Assembly (NCBI GenBank): GCA_036583965.1
Contig: JAZBQD010000030.1
Location: 55,429,551-55,493,550 of the forward strand
Length of the DNA stretch: 64,000 bases
DNA from: Prunella strophiata
Lineage: Eukaryota > Chordata > Aves > Passeriformes > Prunellidae
Direction of reading: 5' to 3'
Shown: positions 26,688 to 39,476 of the stretch, in pieces
Numbering within the stretch: the first letter of the stretch is position 1
Layout: each line of letters opens with the position of its first letter
The notes under the pieces: generated by a model
What the model was told of the DNA's origin: nothing
Seen by the model: the letters and a program-made list of their open reading frames with translations, nothing else
The model's database searches: none
Program-made: the position numbers and the translations under genes

Positions 26688-28852
26688 AGTCTCATTAGAG
26701 ATGCTTCTCAAATAATTAAGCCATCTGTATACTTTGTAACTTACTAGTTAGGCTGGTTACTGTTGCAATTTTTACAGTTCCAATATAGACCATTTTTAAA
26801 TTTGTTATTACTTATAATCCTCTATTAAAGACTCAACTTTAATGGGGTGATAGGTAAATGAAAAACTTAACTAAAACTTAATATTCTGATACATAAAGCA
26901 CAGTGACTGAAGGCGGGGAACTGTTTTCTTTGCAGGTTAGTAGGTTTTTAAAAGAATATAGTAGTTTTACTTTCTGCTGCCTTAAACACCAAAGATGAAG
27001 GCAAGATGCTCCTGCTGTGACTTGGAGCATCCTTTTGATGCCATTTATATTTAGCCCAAAAAATGGGCTGAATCTGGTCCAGGGCACAAAACAAGGAATT
27101 ACCACCCCAAAGAACAGTTTTAAACAACCCAGATATGAAAAATATTTACTAAAACACCCCGAGGAAGGAATATATAATTTTAAACTAGGGCCCAACAAAA
27201 GTTATATTACCATTTGTATGCCAAAAGTAGACATAGACTGTAGAGAGAGAAAGGTGGTATGATATGAGTGAAATGAGAAAGAGGATTCTTTAGGCAGAAC
27301 TGGCACAAAAGAAGGCAAGGGATAAAAACATTATTCAGTCGAGCATCATTGATAATGATGGGAAAAGTCACACACAGATCAACAAGGGTTTCTTGCAGTG
27401 TGAGACTACATCCTCCAAGTTTACAGCAGCCATTCAGAGATGCTAAGAATAATCAACAGCGATTCATATGAACAACAGTGTTCAATATTAATAATCAATG
27501 ATTGAGAAAAAAACCTACTTTAGAGTCTATGCATGAATTTGTTATTGGATACATGGTGTCCCTGAATTCATACAATTCAGCTTGAGCTGTTTAACTCACC
27601 TACCTTAGAAACATTTGCAATAAGCAAACAGGATCAGTATTGAACCACAGAGAGAATGTGCACTATCAAGAGTAGGGACAGCTTTCTGGACAAGTAGGTC
27701 CCACCAGTATTAAACAGGAGACTGTTTATCAGTAAGTGAGGAGATCTACTTTGGTATAAAGTAGAACATTCCAGTTCTAAGGATAGCTGGAAGCTGGTTC
27801 TAAGCAGTTGTCTGAAGAAGTTCCACAAAAAAGCAAAAATACAACCAATTTTAAAATTCCATTAGCTTTCCTCTAGTATGAAAAATAAGAACATATGAAC
27901 TGAGACCAGTTAGAGTATAAATGGATACATGAACAGTAAAACCTGGGGGGAAAATGAAAAAGGCAAAAAGCACTGTTTATTTCAGGACAATTGTTGGCTA
28001 ATATTAATACAGATTTTTTTCACACCTCTTAAGAATGATTCATGTATTCTTATCCAAAAATCAGGATTTGAATAAGAAACTATGACCACTAACCACCTTT
28101 TTGTGTTTAATGAAGATCAAGATAGGGTTTTGAAACTGACAAAAGAAAAATCCCTCTCCACAAACTGCCCTGGCATAGTACACAATGCTAATTTCTACAT
28201 GAAAAATGCAGCAGGTTCAGTCCAGGTCTCAGTGGTTGGCAAATAAGAGAGTTAATCCTAGAAAGTACCTTCTATAGCCTGCACTAAGAAATTACTTGGA
28301 AACAATGAACATTTTTGAAGTTTCTTTCTTGAGTACTCTTGTTTTTTACTCCACTCTCTTACATAGCAAAATGTCATGGACACTTCCAATGCACATACTG
28401 TTTCTGCACATAAAAACTACTTTGAGAATAAATATTGTGCCTAGTATTATAGGAATAGTATAATACAGAATAGCGGATACCAATAAAAATCTCATGTCAA
28501 TGTTATTTGTATAAATAAACATTCCGGTTTATGTTTTACAACTTATTAAAATTGCTTTAGAATCTATGCCTGAAATTCTCAGGTATTGTTTCTCTAATAA
28601 ATCCATAAAAACTGCTGGAAAAGGTAGTTCTTCTAGCAACTTCCTAAGCAATATTTTGTCACACTATTATGTGAAAAGGAGAACACATTCTGAGTTTTGC
28701 AGTTTCCCAATACTCTCCATCTAATTTCTTAAACAAATATTAAGATAAAACACAAACACAGTGTTCCTCTAACAATTACCCCCACCTTTTAAGTTAAAGT
28801 AATTAACAAGAACTTCCATTTCTTTTCATAAAAATTGTTTTATAGCAAATGA

Positions 28853-28871
28853 CCACGCGGGGGTAGTAGTG
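28853..28871 (+). promoter_or_regulatory. Candidate CTCF-like motif
   Basis: CCACGCGGGGGTAGTAGTG matches the general form of the CTCF core (CC-C--GGGGG-AG) with a few departures, and contains two CpGs within CpG-poor sequence. A single motif match by eye is weak evidence. Confidence 0.3.
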
Positions 28872-30377
28872 TGATGCAATGCTCAAGTGCAGCCCAGCAG
28901 CACACAGCAGTGCAAGCACTCAGGCTGGGTGAAATAAGTGCATTTCTGCAGTAGGTTTTTGAGTCCTTATAGCATAAATACTTTAGCTATGAAACACACA
29001 TACACGTGGACTAACTGCAGTATCAAAATCTGAAATTTCTGAGACTCAAGGAAGTGTGGTAAGTTATCCTTTCGTTCTACACAGGTTTTGTTATAGAAAA
29101 CCAGAACAGTCTCAAATTAGCGTTTTGTGAGAAGATACATAGAAGAGCTTTGGCAGTCCTTTACTGAAATTTGACATTTTCAATTGCTAAATTACAGAAG
29201 TGTAAAAATTTTTGCTCAGGCAAGTTGCTAAGTTATATGTGATTAATAGCTTCTGCTCTTACACATTTTTAATTTTCTGTACATGAAAGAGGATGCTCAG
29301 GCTTTACTGTTATTAAAAGACAAGATAATTCCTATTTTTTTAGTGTAAAATATGGTCAATCTTTTTTTTGTTTAGTTACATCAGCCAGTATCATAAATAA
29401 CTCAAAAAAGTTGGTCTTGTGAAAGTTACTTGCCTTTTTTAAGATAAGTATATAAATATTTATTAGATTTGTACTGTACACAACATAATAGAGGAGAAAA
29501 AAAGGTGAAAGTGGTTCCTTGCTGTATAAAGAGCTCTAAGTACATAGAAGATACAGCTCAGCTAAGCATTACTACAAACTGATTGTGCCATATCTTTTGT
29601 TGCTATTCAGCTATATTGATTCACAGACTTTCTATTGTTTTACTCTCATATATTCTACTTTTGATATATAATAGAATACACTGCAAATATGAATTATTTT
29701 TAGACATATGAGGGTCCCAAATGCATTTGATAGCACTGTTATACAGTCGAGCTTGCCAAGAGAATACAGCCAGGAAAAGAAAGGAGTCTTGAAGTTGCCA
29801 AGCCAAGCTGAACTGTAACCCACTGACTTGTTCCTCTCCAACCATTTTTCCCCTCAGTGCTTTCGCAAGTAGTACATCACCAAGTCAAACTCCTGCCTTC
29901 CTACAGTCTGGGAACAGTACTAAAACCAGAAGAAGTGTTGTTAAGGGCTTGCCCAGGCTTGAAAGTTGGTGCACATGATGGGAGTGTTTGACACAAAAGC
30001 GTAACAGCCGAGCAGTAACCCAATGTGCAGTCACTCTTATCCCCAAGCCAAAGCAGCACCTTCCTGTTTGCCTTAATCCCCAGCTAACAAACTTTTTAAA
30101 TGTTATTTTTTGCTGTCATTCATGCTCCAATCAGGATGATTCATTAAATCAACACTGGAAGAAACAAAAAAGCTCAGAATGGAGCAAGGTATCTCATGTC
30201 AAAAAATGATGAAGCAGACAAATGATGGTAGCAGCAGCAGTTACCAACAAAATTCAACAGCACAAAACTTGTTTGCCACATGAACTCTCTCTGAAAAAGG
30301 AGAGGTTTTTAATCTAGAATTTCAACTGCCTGGTTAATCAATACAATGTTATCTAACCTTATCTGAATGACTTTACC

Positions 30378-30412
30378 TTTTTAAATAATATTATTAATAT
30401 TAAATAATATAA
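30378..30412. repeat. AT-rich near-palindrome
   Basis: A run of TAAATAATATTATTAATATT followed by AAATAATATAATG. It is self-complementary over much of its length and otherwise unremarkable. Confidence 0.7.
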
Positions 30413-31435
30413 TGTTATCACTTAGGAACTCATTTGTTGTTAATACCCTCCCCTTGAGCCAGATGAGGCTGAGCAGTTTGTTCTGGCACAAATAACATGG
30501 TAACTAAAATGCCAGTGTTAAACATTTTCAAAGGGGATTAGAAAATATGTTCATGCTTTTAGTTTGTGTGATTGCTGAATTATTTAACAAAACAGTTGCT
30601 TTAATTGCAAAATAAGGCGAAGAGACAATTCTTTCCCTTATAAAACTCTCCCCACTGCAGCAGAGAAAGACATTGCAAAACAGTAACAAAACAGGAAAAT
30701 GCAACATAGAGAAACTAGAGTGTTTTAAGAACAAGATTTGAAAATTTCTTATAATTTCTTAGGTACTTCGCCCTTTTATTTGCAACAGAAAAAAAAGCTT
30801 GCATGCAAAGGTGAGAGGAATAGCATATTTTTAGGCTGAGTTGCTGATATGTAGAAAACTTCACTGACTTGCGTAAGGTCACAGTGAGTCAGCACCAACA
30901 GAACAGTCGCTCAAAATCCAAATCCCATTTCAAACTACTGAATTGACTCACTTCCCACAACCAGTCACTCTGCTTGTATTTTATGCAATAACCCACTCAA
31001 ATCATGCTTCTGTAAGTGGAATTTTTCATGTTACAGCCCACTCTTGTAAATCAACCAAGGAGACATTTCATTAGTTTTTAATGAACTTCTGTGATCTCAC
31101 TTCCTATGTCATATTGGATATCCTTGCTTAATGCTAGATAAATGAGTCAGGTCGGGCATTCCTGATGACTGATATGAAATAGTTTTAATGCATCTTCTTA
31201 GGAATCTATTTCTACAAAAAAGACCCTGATCACAAAATACATAAGCTAAAGCATAGATATCATTACATCTGTAAATCAATACGCAATATTGTTTCAGGAA
31301 TCATCTGTTCTGGCTCAGGGAAAAAAAATAACGTATCTTGGTTTTTTCATGCAAAATGACCATTTCAAATCCCAAAAGATCTTAATAAATGATGCCACAG
31401 ATCCTGTTCATTCTCCCAACTTCAAGAGAGGTCCA

Positions 31436-31569
31436 TTAAAAAAAAAACCACAAAAAACCAAACAACCAAAAAAATAAAAAAAATAAAAAAAAAAACCACA
31501 AAAAACCCCAAAAAACTTAAAAACCAGCCCAGAAAAACACTTAAGAAGTTAAAAAAAAAAAAAAAAAAA
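31436..31569. repeat. A-rich low-complexity tract
   Basis: More than 130 bp of A runs separated by CC, T or C, ending in A19. It could be the decayed poly-A or simple-repeat end of an unrecognised element; no adjacent element body was recognised. Confidence 0.85.
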
Positions 31570-33203
31570 CTATCTTAGCCTGAATCTGATCATTGAAAGC
31601 TCCAGTGTTACCTGCTGGAAGTCGGGTAGTGTCATACTCTTCCTCCAACTGTTAAAGACAACTCAGATCAAGAGACTACACAAATGCCAAGGCCTTTCCT
31701 TCTACACTGTATCTAAATCTGTCAGTCTTCATGCTTCAAACCTCACTGGTAAGAGTTGCCTCCCTGGGGTGTCATAAATGCAGCAAAGCCATCCCTGCAC
31801 AGCAGAAGCCGTGGAGGTTTTAGGGCTGGGATTAGGCAACTTCATATGGTTGGTAGGTAACCAAGGACATGCCCAGCCAGACCAAGAAAAAACTCAAAAC
31901 TTGACTCTTAAGGGCACTAGGGTCACATAGCCTTTTCTGGCATTGCCTTAAATGTGGCATTTGCCAGCCTTGCTCCAATCACAAAATTCTCTTTCATGTC
32001 TTCATTTACAAATGAACCAAATGGAAGGGACAAATTACTCTGTTGTTAATATATTTAACTGCTGCATGTGGGAAACAGTTGAATTCTTATCTTTCTGTTG
32101 CAATTTCCTCATAACTCCCAAGGCTACAGCAGCATAGACTATCAGTCACATTATGAGAAGTAGGAAAGATGTGATGTTCTGCCTGGACATAGTCATCACA
32201 CAAAGGCTTCTTAAACTTTATGTTACATTGCTAGAGCAAAAATCAGAGGCATGATACAACTGGTTGTGCTAAGCACTCTGGAGACTGAAATGGTTTACTG
32301 TACTGTTTAAAGAACATCCTCATGAGTGTGAAGCCTTCTTAAAGTTCCTTGAAAGACTATATTAAAATAATCAATATATATATTTACATATTTAAAAATA
32401 TTTAAAACAATCCTAGTATGCGAAGGAAATTAAAATTTATAAAACCAAGGAAAGGTAAAGATAATAAAATTAAGAACAGTAGAGAACAGGCAGTGGTTAT
32501 GGGGCCACATCACCTCTTCACTCTTCTAAAGATAACAGTGTGAAACTTTCTGTTACGGGTTGCTCAAGAGCTGAAAATTAGCTGCCAGTTGAGAGCACAT
32601 GAGGGCTGTGAACTCAGTAGGTGCTACAGCAGGAAACATTCAAAACCCAGAAGAAAGAAAAGAGACAAAAGAAAAATCTACTGACAACTTCCCCCAAGGT
32701 TTTTAAAATAGCACTTTTAAAACCACTCAACTTTTGTTGCATTGGAAAGAGGTAGAGCTGTAATGACACACGTTTGTATGACAACAGACTTTCACAGATG
32801 CTGTGAAAGTCACACATACACTAGCAAACTGAATTTTTGCCAGCATAAACTACATCAGTTGTCTGAAGAATTATAAACTGTACTAGGAAATAATTTTAAC
32901 AAACTGTACTAGAAAGCTTTTGGTGGTTTTTGATAGTTTGTTTAGGTTCCTGATGAAAACATTAATCACACTCTGATTCCTTCCTCACAATGACAGAAGT
33001 TTCTCTTGGGTTTCACAGATCCCAAACCTCCACGCAGATGTGCAGACACTGGCTGAAGATTTCCCCAAGAGCACTTGTCTAATCCTAATCCTTCCCTTGA
33101 AGGAATCAAGTCCAAAATGGTTTTTTGAACAGTCAAATTTGACAAATTAAAGTAAAATCAATGGTAAAGAATTATGAGACTTTATACTCCATTCACTTGA
33201 TAA

Positions 33204-33257
33204 CTATAAATAGCCAGAATCGTTTCAGTTATAAATAGCCTGAAATGGTTTCAATTA
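33204..33257 (+). promoter_or_regulatory. Tandem 25-bp repeat carrying two MEF2-like sites
   Basis: CTATAAATAG at 33204-33213 and TTATAAATAG at 33229-33238 both fit the MEF2 consensus YTA(A/T)4TAR. Each is followed by similar sequence (GCCAGAATCGTTTCA and GCCTGAAATGGTTTCA), so a short segment holding the motif was duplicated. The motif is near-palindromic, so strand is nominal. Chance matches are common in AT-rich DNA. Confidence 0.35.
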
Positions 33258-33546
33258 GTTTGAGCTAGTATCCAGTTTAAAGACCTTCATGTTCTATTTC
33301 CAGGAGAACAACTTCAATATCAACTGTCCACTAATCTTTAAGAAATGCAATGCATTGAATGTGAGAACACTGAAACAAGTCCCACAAAAAGCTAGTGCAG
33401 ACTATACTCTTCCACAAAAAATACTTCTGAATTAAAGACTACATTATTTAATATAGTGGTAAAAGCAATCCTCTTGCTCAGAAATAATATACCTGTTTTA
33501 AAAAATAAAAGAGCACAGAGTACCCTGGAGCAGCAAACTGAGCACT

Positions 33547-33766
33547 GATGGATAACATAGGAATATATTCTTTCAGCTGTGAAAGGTAGATCTAGCTCTC
33601 CTGTGGATCAAACAGAAATGGAAGAAGTGATTTAGCCAAGCAGCTGTCAAACCCCTAATTTTACTGTGTAGATACAGATGCAAATTTCTGATGGCAGTAA
33701 ATAGAGTATACTGATTGTTTTATTCCACAGTTAGACATATGACAGTTCAATGGAAAAAACCCTGTT
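33547..33766 (+). repeat. Left arm of a long inverted repeat
   Basis: About 220 bp, from GATGGATAACATAGGAATAT to GGAAAAAACCCTGTT. It matches the reverse complement of 34661-34888 at about 94% by eye: some 13 substitutions plus one length difference in a T run. The similarity ends sharply at the outer edge. I do not recognise the arm as a known repeat. Confidence 0.95.
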
Positions 33767-34660
33767 CTGTACATATTTGGTGCTATTCACTGGTTGGGCA
33801 GTCACGATTTTGAAATGAGTCTAAAAAACTTAGGATATTTTCAATTAGGTATCTCAGTGTATAGAAATGTTGGTATTTTTCTTTAGAAAACAACTACTGG
33901 GATCAACTTTCCAAAATCAAAACCCCTCCCTAATGATTCATTCAGTAATTCTGGAATGCCTTTAACATCTTCCAGCACCTCTGTTTCCCATGATTTGTAT
34001 TGTAGATGTTGAAGAGAAGACAATGCCTCCACCATCAGAGAAGGCAAGGAAATCATTATTTAGCCTTTGTACACAGCCTTTGATCTCCTTGTGTTTTACA
34101 GTGTGCCAGGTTATTTTCAATGCATCCTGCAATGGATGTAAACCAAATTATCATAACTCATAGAGAAAGCACTACTTTTTGCTTATTAGAAGACCCAGCT
34201 GTATAGTCATGATCTCCAGCAGACGTATTATTCTTACACCTCCTCCTGTGCTTTTCTAACACAGAGCACTACCATGTATTTTAAAAGGAATGTTAAAAGA
34301 CACATAGGTTACCAAAATAAATTATTTTTCATTGCTGGTTCAAAAAAATTTATGATCAATTGTTCTGAAAAAGGGACTGCTCATATCACAAGAAAATCAT
34401 GTTTGACAAACTCTAATGGAAGATAAATTTTGCAATCAAAAAATATCTGAAAACATTATGAGAAGTGTGTGAGGTTTGTAACAGAAACAACAATTTCAGA
34501 AGGAAGTAGAGATGTGATAAAGCTGTCAATGTGTAAACTTTGTGCATAGTTTCCATATTCTGGGGCATCTAATGAAACAGGGGCTTGTGCAATTTTTCTG
34601 CTCTTTTTTCTCAGTTACCCCAAAAACATAGACTCCTGCAATAGTTAATAAAAGCCTTCA

Positions 34661-34888
34661 AACAGGGTTTTTTCCACTGATGTGTCATGTGTCTAACTGT
34701 GGAATAAAAAAAAAAAAAAATCAGTATATTCTATTTACTGCCATCAGAAATTGGCATCTGTATCTACACAGTAAAATTAGGGGTTTGACAGCTGCTTGGC
34801 TAAATCGCTTCCTCTATTTCTGTTTGAGCCACAAGAGAGCTAGATCTACCTTTCACAGCTGAAAGAATATATTCCTATGTTATCCATC
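34661..34888 (-). repeat. Right arm of a long inverted repeat
   Basis: Reverse-complement partner of 33547-33766. It begins AACAGGGTTTTTTCCACTGA and ends ATTCCTATGTTATCCATC. It carries an A14 run (34707-34720 region) where the left arm has a shorter, interrupted T run, which explains the few bases of length difference. The 894-bp spacer between the arms (33767-34660) is AT-rich, with no recognised gene or element. Confidence 0.95.
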
Positions 34889-36248
34889 TTCCCATTCTTC
34901 AAAAGGAGTGCCTGATTCCAAGGGAAGGGCAGAAGACAACTCCAAGTACATTCCCTCTTGCAAAGGACCTCACAAGAAGTGTGCTGAAAGTATTACAGCA
35001 AAGGCAAGAAAAGGATTGAGCTACTTTGAAGAATTATCACTTCCTCAAATTGCTACATTACTTAACAAAATATGTGGAACAGCAGGTACCTAAAACTGCT
35101 TCTGCTAATTTCATAAAACCATGGGCCTACAGGAACCTAAAGACAGATATTATAGTTGCCTATAAATGAAAGTCATATTGCAATGCAAAAGACACTAAAT
35201 AACCTGATTCACTGAACCATCTCTCATTGCCTTAGAAAACAGAAATATAGATGCAAGTAGTTCCTCTCCTCATGCAAAAACTAACACAGAACCACTCCCT
35301 GCTTTACAAACATTTTTTTTCTGATTAGTTCAGCCAGAGCACACCCAAACTGCAGCCACGCTCTCCCCGGCAGCATGACCTCTTACAACCTTCCTGGTAG
35401 GCTTATGCAACCAGGAAACCAATAGCAATTCTGTGTAACTTGGCTAATTTCAACCCATCAAGCCATTTTAAATTAAAAACAAATAACCAACCCCTAATTT
35501 AGAATCAGCAAGAAAAAATTATTTGGAAAATGAGTATGAAAACACAGCGAAAAATATGAAGGCTCTAACACTTCTTCCTATTTTTCATACAAAAACACAA
35601 AAGTGTTTCACTTCAGTTAATTGCTCCTTTCCTAATTGTGAGTTAGATCATATTAGAACCTTTGCTTTGAATTAGAGTATATTATATCCTTTTAAAAACT
35701 TGGATGCAATGTGTGCATTTCTGTCACAATTTCAAATGAAACTTTCACCTCATGCTTGCAGTAATCGGATGCTTTATGACAGATTATTACTTCAATAGAT
35801 CTTCAGAAATTGTATTTAATTGTTTTTACTTCAACTCAATGATATCCTTCATCAGAAGACCATTTAAAAATTCATGTAATAATAGCTTCCTAAGGAAACA
35901 GAGACTTTTTGAACATTTACATCCAGACTTAAAGTAAAATTCATACATGGTAAACATGGCAAGTAGTTTACAGTGTTGCTGAACTATGGAAAAAGAAGTT
36001 TTCATATGGACACATGAGCATGAGTGATACACTTAATGCTTACAAAAATCCTCTATGTTGCAAGTATGTATCTGCACACAGTGAAACCACATCTCCTCTG
36101 AAAGTGCTATTGGAGGCCAGACAGGGGATATTTTTTCCACAACAAAAGACTATCTTCCCCTTGTGGCACCTGTCTTCATCTGGGATCACTAGGTTCAAAC
36201 CACTCAACAAAAAATCCTAAGTGGCAATTGGGACAAAAATCACCACCT

Positions 36249-36331
36249 GTAGACAATTCATGGCAAGTTTGAGGAACTTCCTGAAAATTTGAAAAGTTGT
36301 GGACAATTTCATGGCAAGATTAAGAAACTGC
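36249..36331 (+). repeat. Imperfect two-copy tandem repeat
   Basis: GTAGACAATTCATGGCAAG recurs 50 bp later as GTGGACAATTTCATGGCAAG, each followed by a similar run ending GAGGAACTTC or AAGAAACTGC. It is a small local duplication with no obvious function. Confidence 0.8.
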
Positions 36332-39300
36332 ACACCACCTACATCCTACTGCTGCAAAAAGCAGGCAAATTCTGGTTTTAGGGAGGGGATGAGTGGAAAA
36401 ATCAGAGCAAGAAAATTCCCCATTGTATATCATGCATATTGATCCCTCTTCAAAATAGGCAGATGAACAGGAGAGGACAGGGAATTCTCTGCACAGCATA
36501 AGACAGGGAATATAAAAAGAAGAAAGGTGGAATCCCTGAGATGATGGCCTAAGTGATCTGACACAGGAAGAGATAAAATCTCTGTCAAACAGCTAAATTT
36601 TACTTTATTTTGCTAAAAATAGCAGCTGATCTGAAGCACTGAACAGCTGAAAATGAAAATATACTGTTCTTTTAAGTGGAGGTGACTGCAGTCTGGTTTA
36701 CTTTCTGTCTCCATCTGCTGGTAAGTCACACTGCCAAGTTACACAATTCAGTATTTTAAAACTCTGATAAAATATCTTTAAAATATAATAAGGTGGCATA
36801 ACTTCCATTAAAATCAGCAGAATTACAGCTGAAAGTTTAGGGGGAAAAAAGTCCATTAAAAGTTTTGTGTCTACAACTTCATTCAACATCGCTTCAAATA
36901 GAACAGTCAATGGTGGATGCCTGGAGCTGAAACAAATTTATAGTCTCCAAATGGCTCATTTTTATCACATTCAAGTAATGATTTACTTTAGAAAGAGTAA
37001 TTAACATTATTTCTTTTGGCCTTAAGAAAAGCTTTCACTTTTGCCATCATTTTTAGTCTGCTCTTATTTTCTCACATAGCTAAAAATGATTCAGAGAAAA
37101 TCCTCCAGTTTATACACTGAATTATCAAATAATAACAAAACTAAAACTTCTATACACACAAAGTAACTGTTTGAAGAATGACTATAAAGCACCACTGCTC
37201 ACTGCTTTACTGTTACTTAAGTACTCAAGAGACAAATAGACATCCCTGGCTGATCCCCAAACTGCTCTGTACTCCCACTCAAGCTTTCTAAGATAAAACC
37301 TGTGTCATAAACCTGTTCATAAGCAAGCTCCTGATAATGTCAAACTGACCTTAGATTCATTGTATCTGAATTTATCAAGCACCTATTTTTGTCATGACCA
37401 CATTTATAATAAGCATAGCAGGTTATGGGAGGATAATACAGCAGGGGAAAAAGGGAAAATAAATCAATACACTAAACAGACATTAATATAGGTAGCCACT
37501 ATCTGGAAGAGAGGCCAGCCTGCTCAGAGATTTCAGTTGAAGCTACAACTTCAAAGTTACTAAAAATAATGTTTTCCTTTGGAAAAATTGATTTTCATTT
37601 ACAAACCAGTCGTTGAGCTTTGCATCAATCCAATTATTTCTCTTCAAAGTACTGAAAAACAATAATTATTTGGAAATAGATAGTAAGCTAGGCAATTTGT
37701 GTCTAATATAGTAAAATAATTGCAAACAAAAAAAGTAATTTATCAAAATTTGCATGATCTGTGTTCAGCTTCTTGTCAGGTTGTAAGGTGTTCAAGACAA
37801 AAAAAAATTCCAAGTAACTTTCAAAAATTCACACAAGTATACCCTGGCAAATAAAGCCTTATTCGCGACTATGCACATTGACTTAGTAAAATTAATTACT
37901 TTCCTTTTTAACCCATTAATCATCTGGTTTTCATTCTGGAGAAAGCCCAGGGTTTCATCTTCCTTTGTACTGCAACATTAAACCAAGAAAATTGCCAGTG
38001 GCAAAATAAACATCATAATGCTTCATGTAAGGTTTCCAAGATTCTGGTGGGAGCTCTGTACAGAAGTATTTCTGTACTCTGGGTTACGACATTCTGTTAT
38101 TTAAATATTAATAAAACAGTGATGTAAACCACATTAGAAAAGAAAACAAATCTTTTCAATTAAGTTTATTTTTAGAACAAGTCCTAGGATTCCGAATACA
38201 GCAGCATTTTCTGAACACAGTGTTTTTCCCCTAAGATTTCTCGCTGGCAAGATTCCATAACCTACTCGGTTCGGTGGTGGGAGGTGAACTTTTGTAGAGA
38301 GAACAAGCACCTCAGAACACTTCTAAATGGCCAGCCAACACATTCAATAGCTGCTATAAATGTTCAACACAATTAAAATTGCAATCAAAAGTAAAATTCC
38401 AATTTCTTTCATGGCATGAAACAAGTTAGAAGGAGTACTTTCAAGAGTGTTTAGTAAGTTAACCTCTGACATATACAACAAAAAAATATTAGCTCACAGT
38501 ATCAGAAAAATGGGGCTAAGCAGTGCTATACCAAACCTAATTTATTCAGGCGACGTGCAATCTGGCCTCAACCAGATTGTATTATCACATCTCTACATGG
38601 AAAAAAAAAATTTAAAATATCAAAAGCTGTTATTTTTAGGGGAAAAAAATATTTCTTTAAGGTTTCTGGATAATAGCCAGCAGCACAGGGCTATGTCAAG
38701 ATGATGGAATAACTCAACCTTACATCTCTAAGCATCATGGTCACAGGAAACAGAGGCCAAGGCTAAAATGTGACCCATTGTGGGAGGATTTAGTTAAGCT
38801 CTGAGTTTAAGTGGAGCAATTTCTTTCTCAAAAAAAACCCAAAACAAAACATCAGTAGTGAAGTGCACAGGTCATACTACATTTGTTTAGTATCCATAAA
38901 ATATCCATTCCCAATCTCTGTCACATTTCCACAAGGGGGACAATGTGCATGTCTCATGCACATATTCCCTCAAGTGATCAGTCGGAAGTGAGATGAAGCC
39001 TTAAACTTCATTACTCAAGAAGAGCAAACATCACCAAGAAAACACCACTTTGTCCACAGTTGAATGGTAAAGACTCTACCATACATTTCTTAGAAGCAGG
39101 ATTTTTTCATTCCCATGAAAACACCCACTGCTGATGGACAGCTGGCATTTTAACAGCTGCATTAGTAATGCTTAAAGCTTAATAGTAAGGTTTTCCACAG
39201 AGGACCTGGAAGTGTTTGCTTATACACATTTACAAATTCAATTAACATGGGATACGGGGAGTAAGAACTCCCCTGCCCAGTTAGGAGAAAGAGCAGAGTT

Positions 39301-39402
39301 CATGCTTAGCGTAGGGTTAAAGATGAAGGCTGACAGGCAAGAGCCAGAGGCAGCTGCCAAAACCTCCACTTCTCCACTTAACAAAAACCATTCCTTGTCT
39401 GC

Positions 39403-39476
39403 AGCCGTGCCACTCCCACTGCCCCGTTAACCGAAGGTGCACGCACGGGTAAGCACGAACAGAACGCGGCTCCGTA
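39403..39476. promoter_or_regulatory. Short CpG-dense patch
   Basis: Nine CpG dinucleotides within about 70 bp (first at 39406, last at 39473) in otherwise CpG-depleted intron. It is too short to be a CpG island. No TATA box or convincing exon was seen beside it. Confidence 0.35.

Noticed and set aside
26680..26690. Plus-strand splice acceptor after the polypyrimidine run
   Set aside because: No plus-strand gene or downstream coding sequence; a low-complexity run ending in CAG arises easily.
33547..34888. DNA transposon with long terminal inverted repeats
   Set aside because: Not adopted as the primary call: the spacer shows no transposase resemblance and no target duplication was identified, so it is listed only as an inverted repeat.
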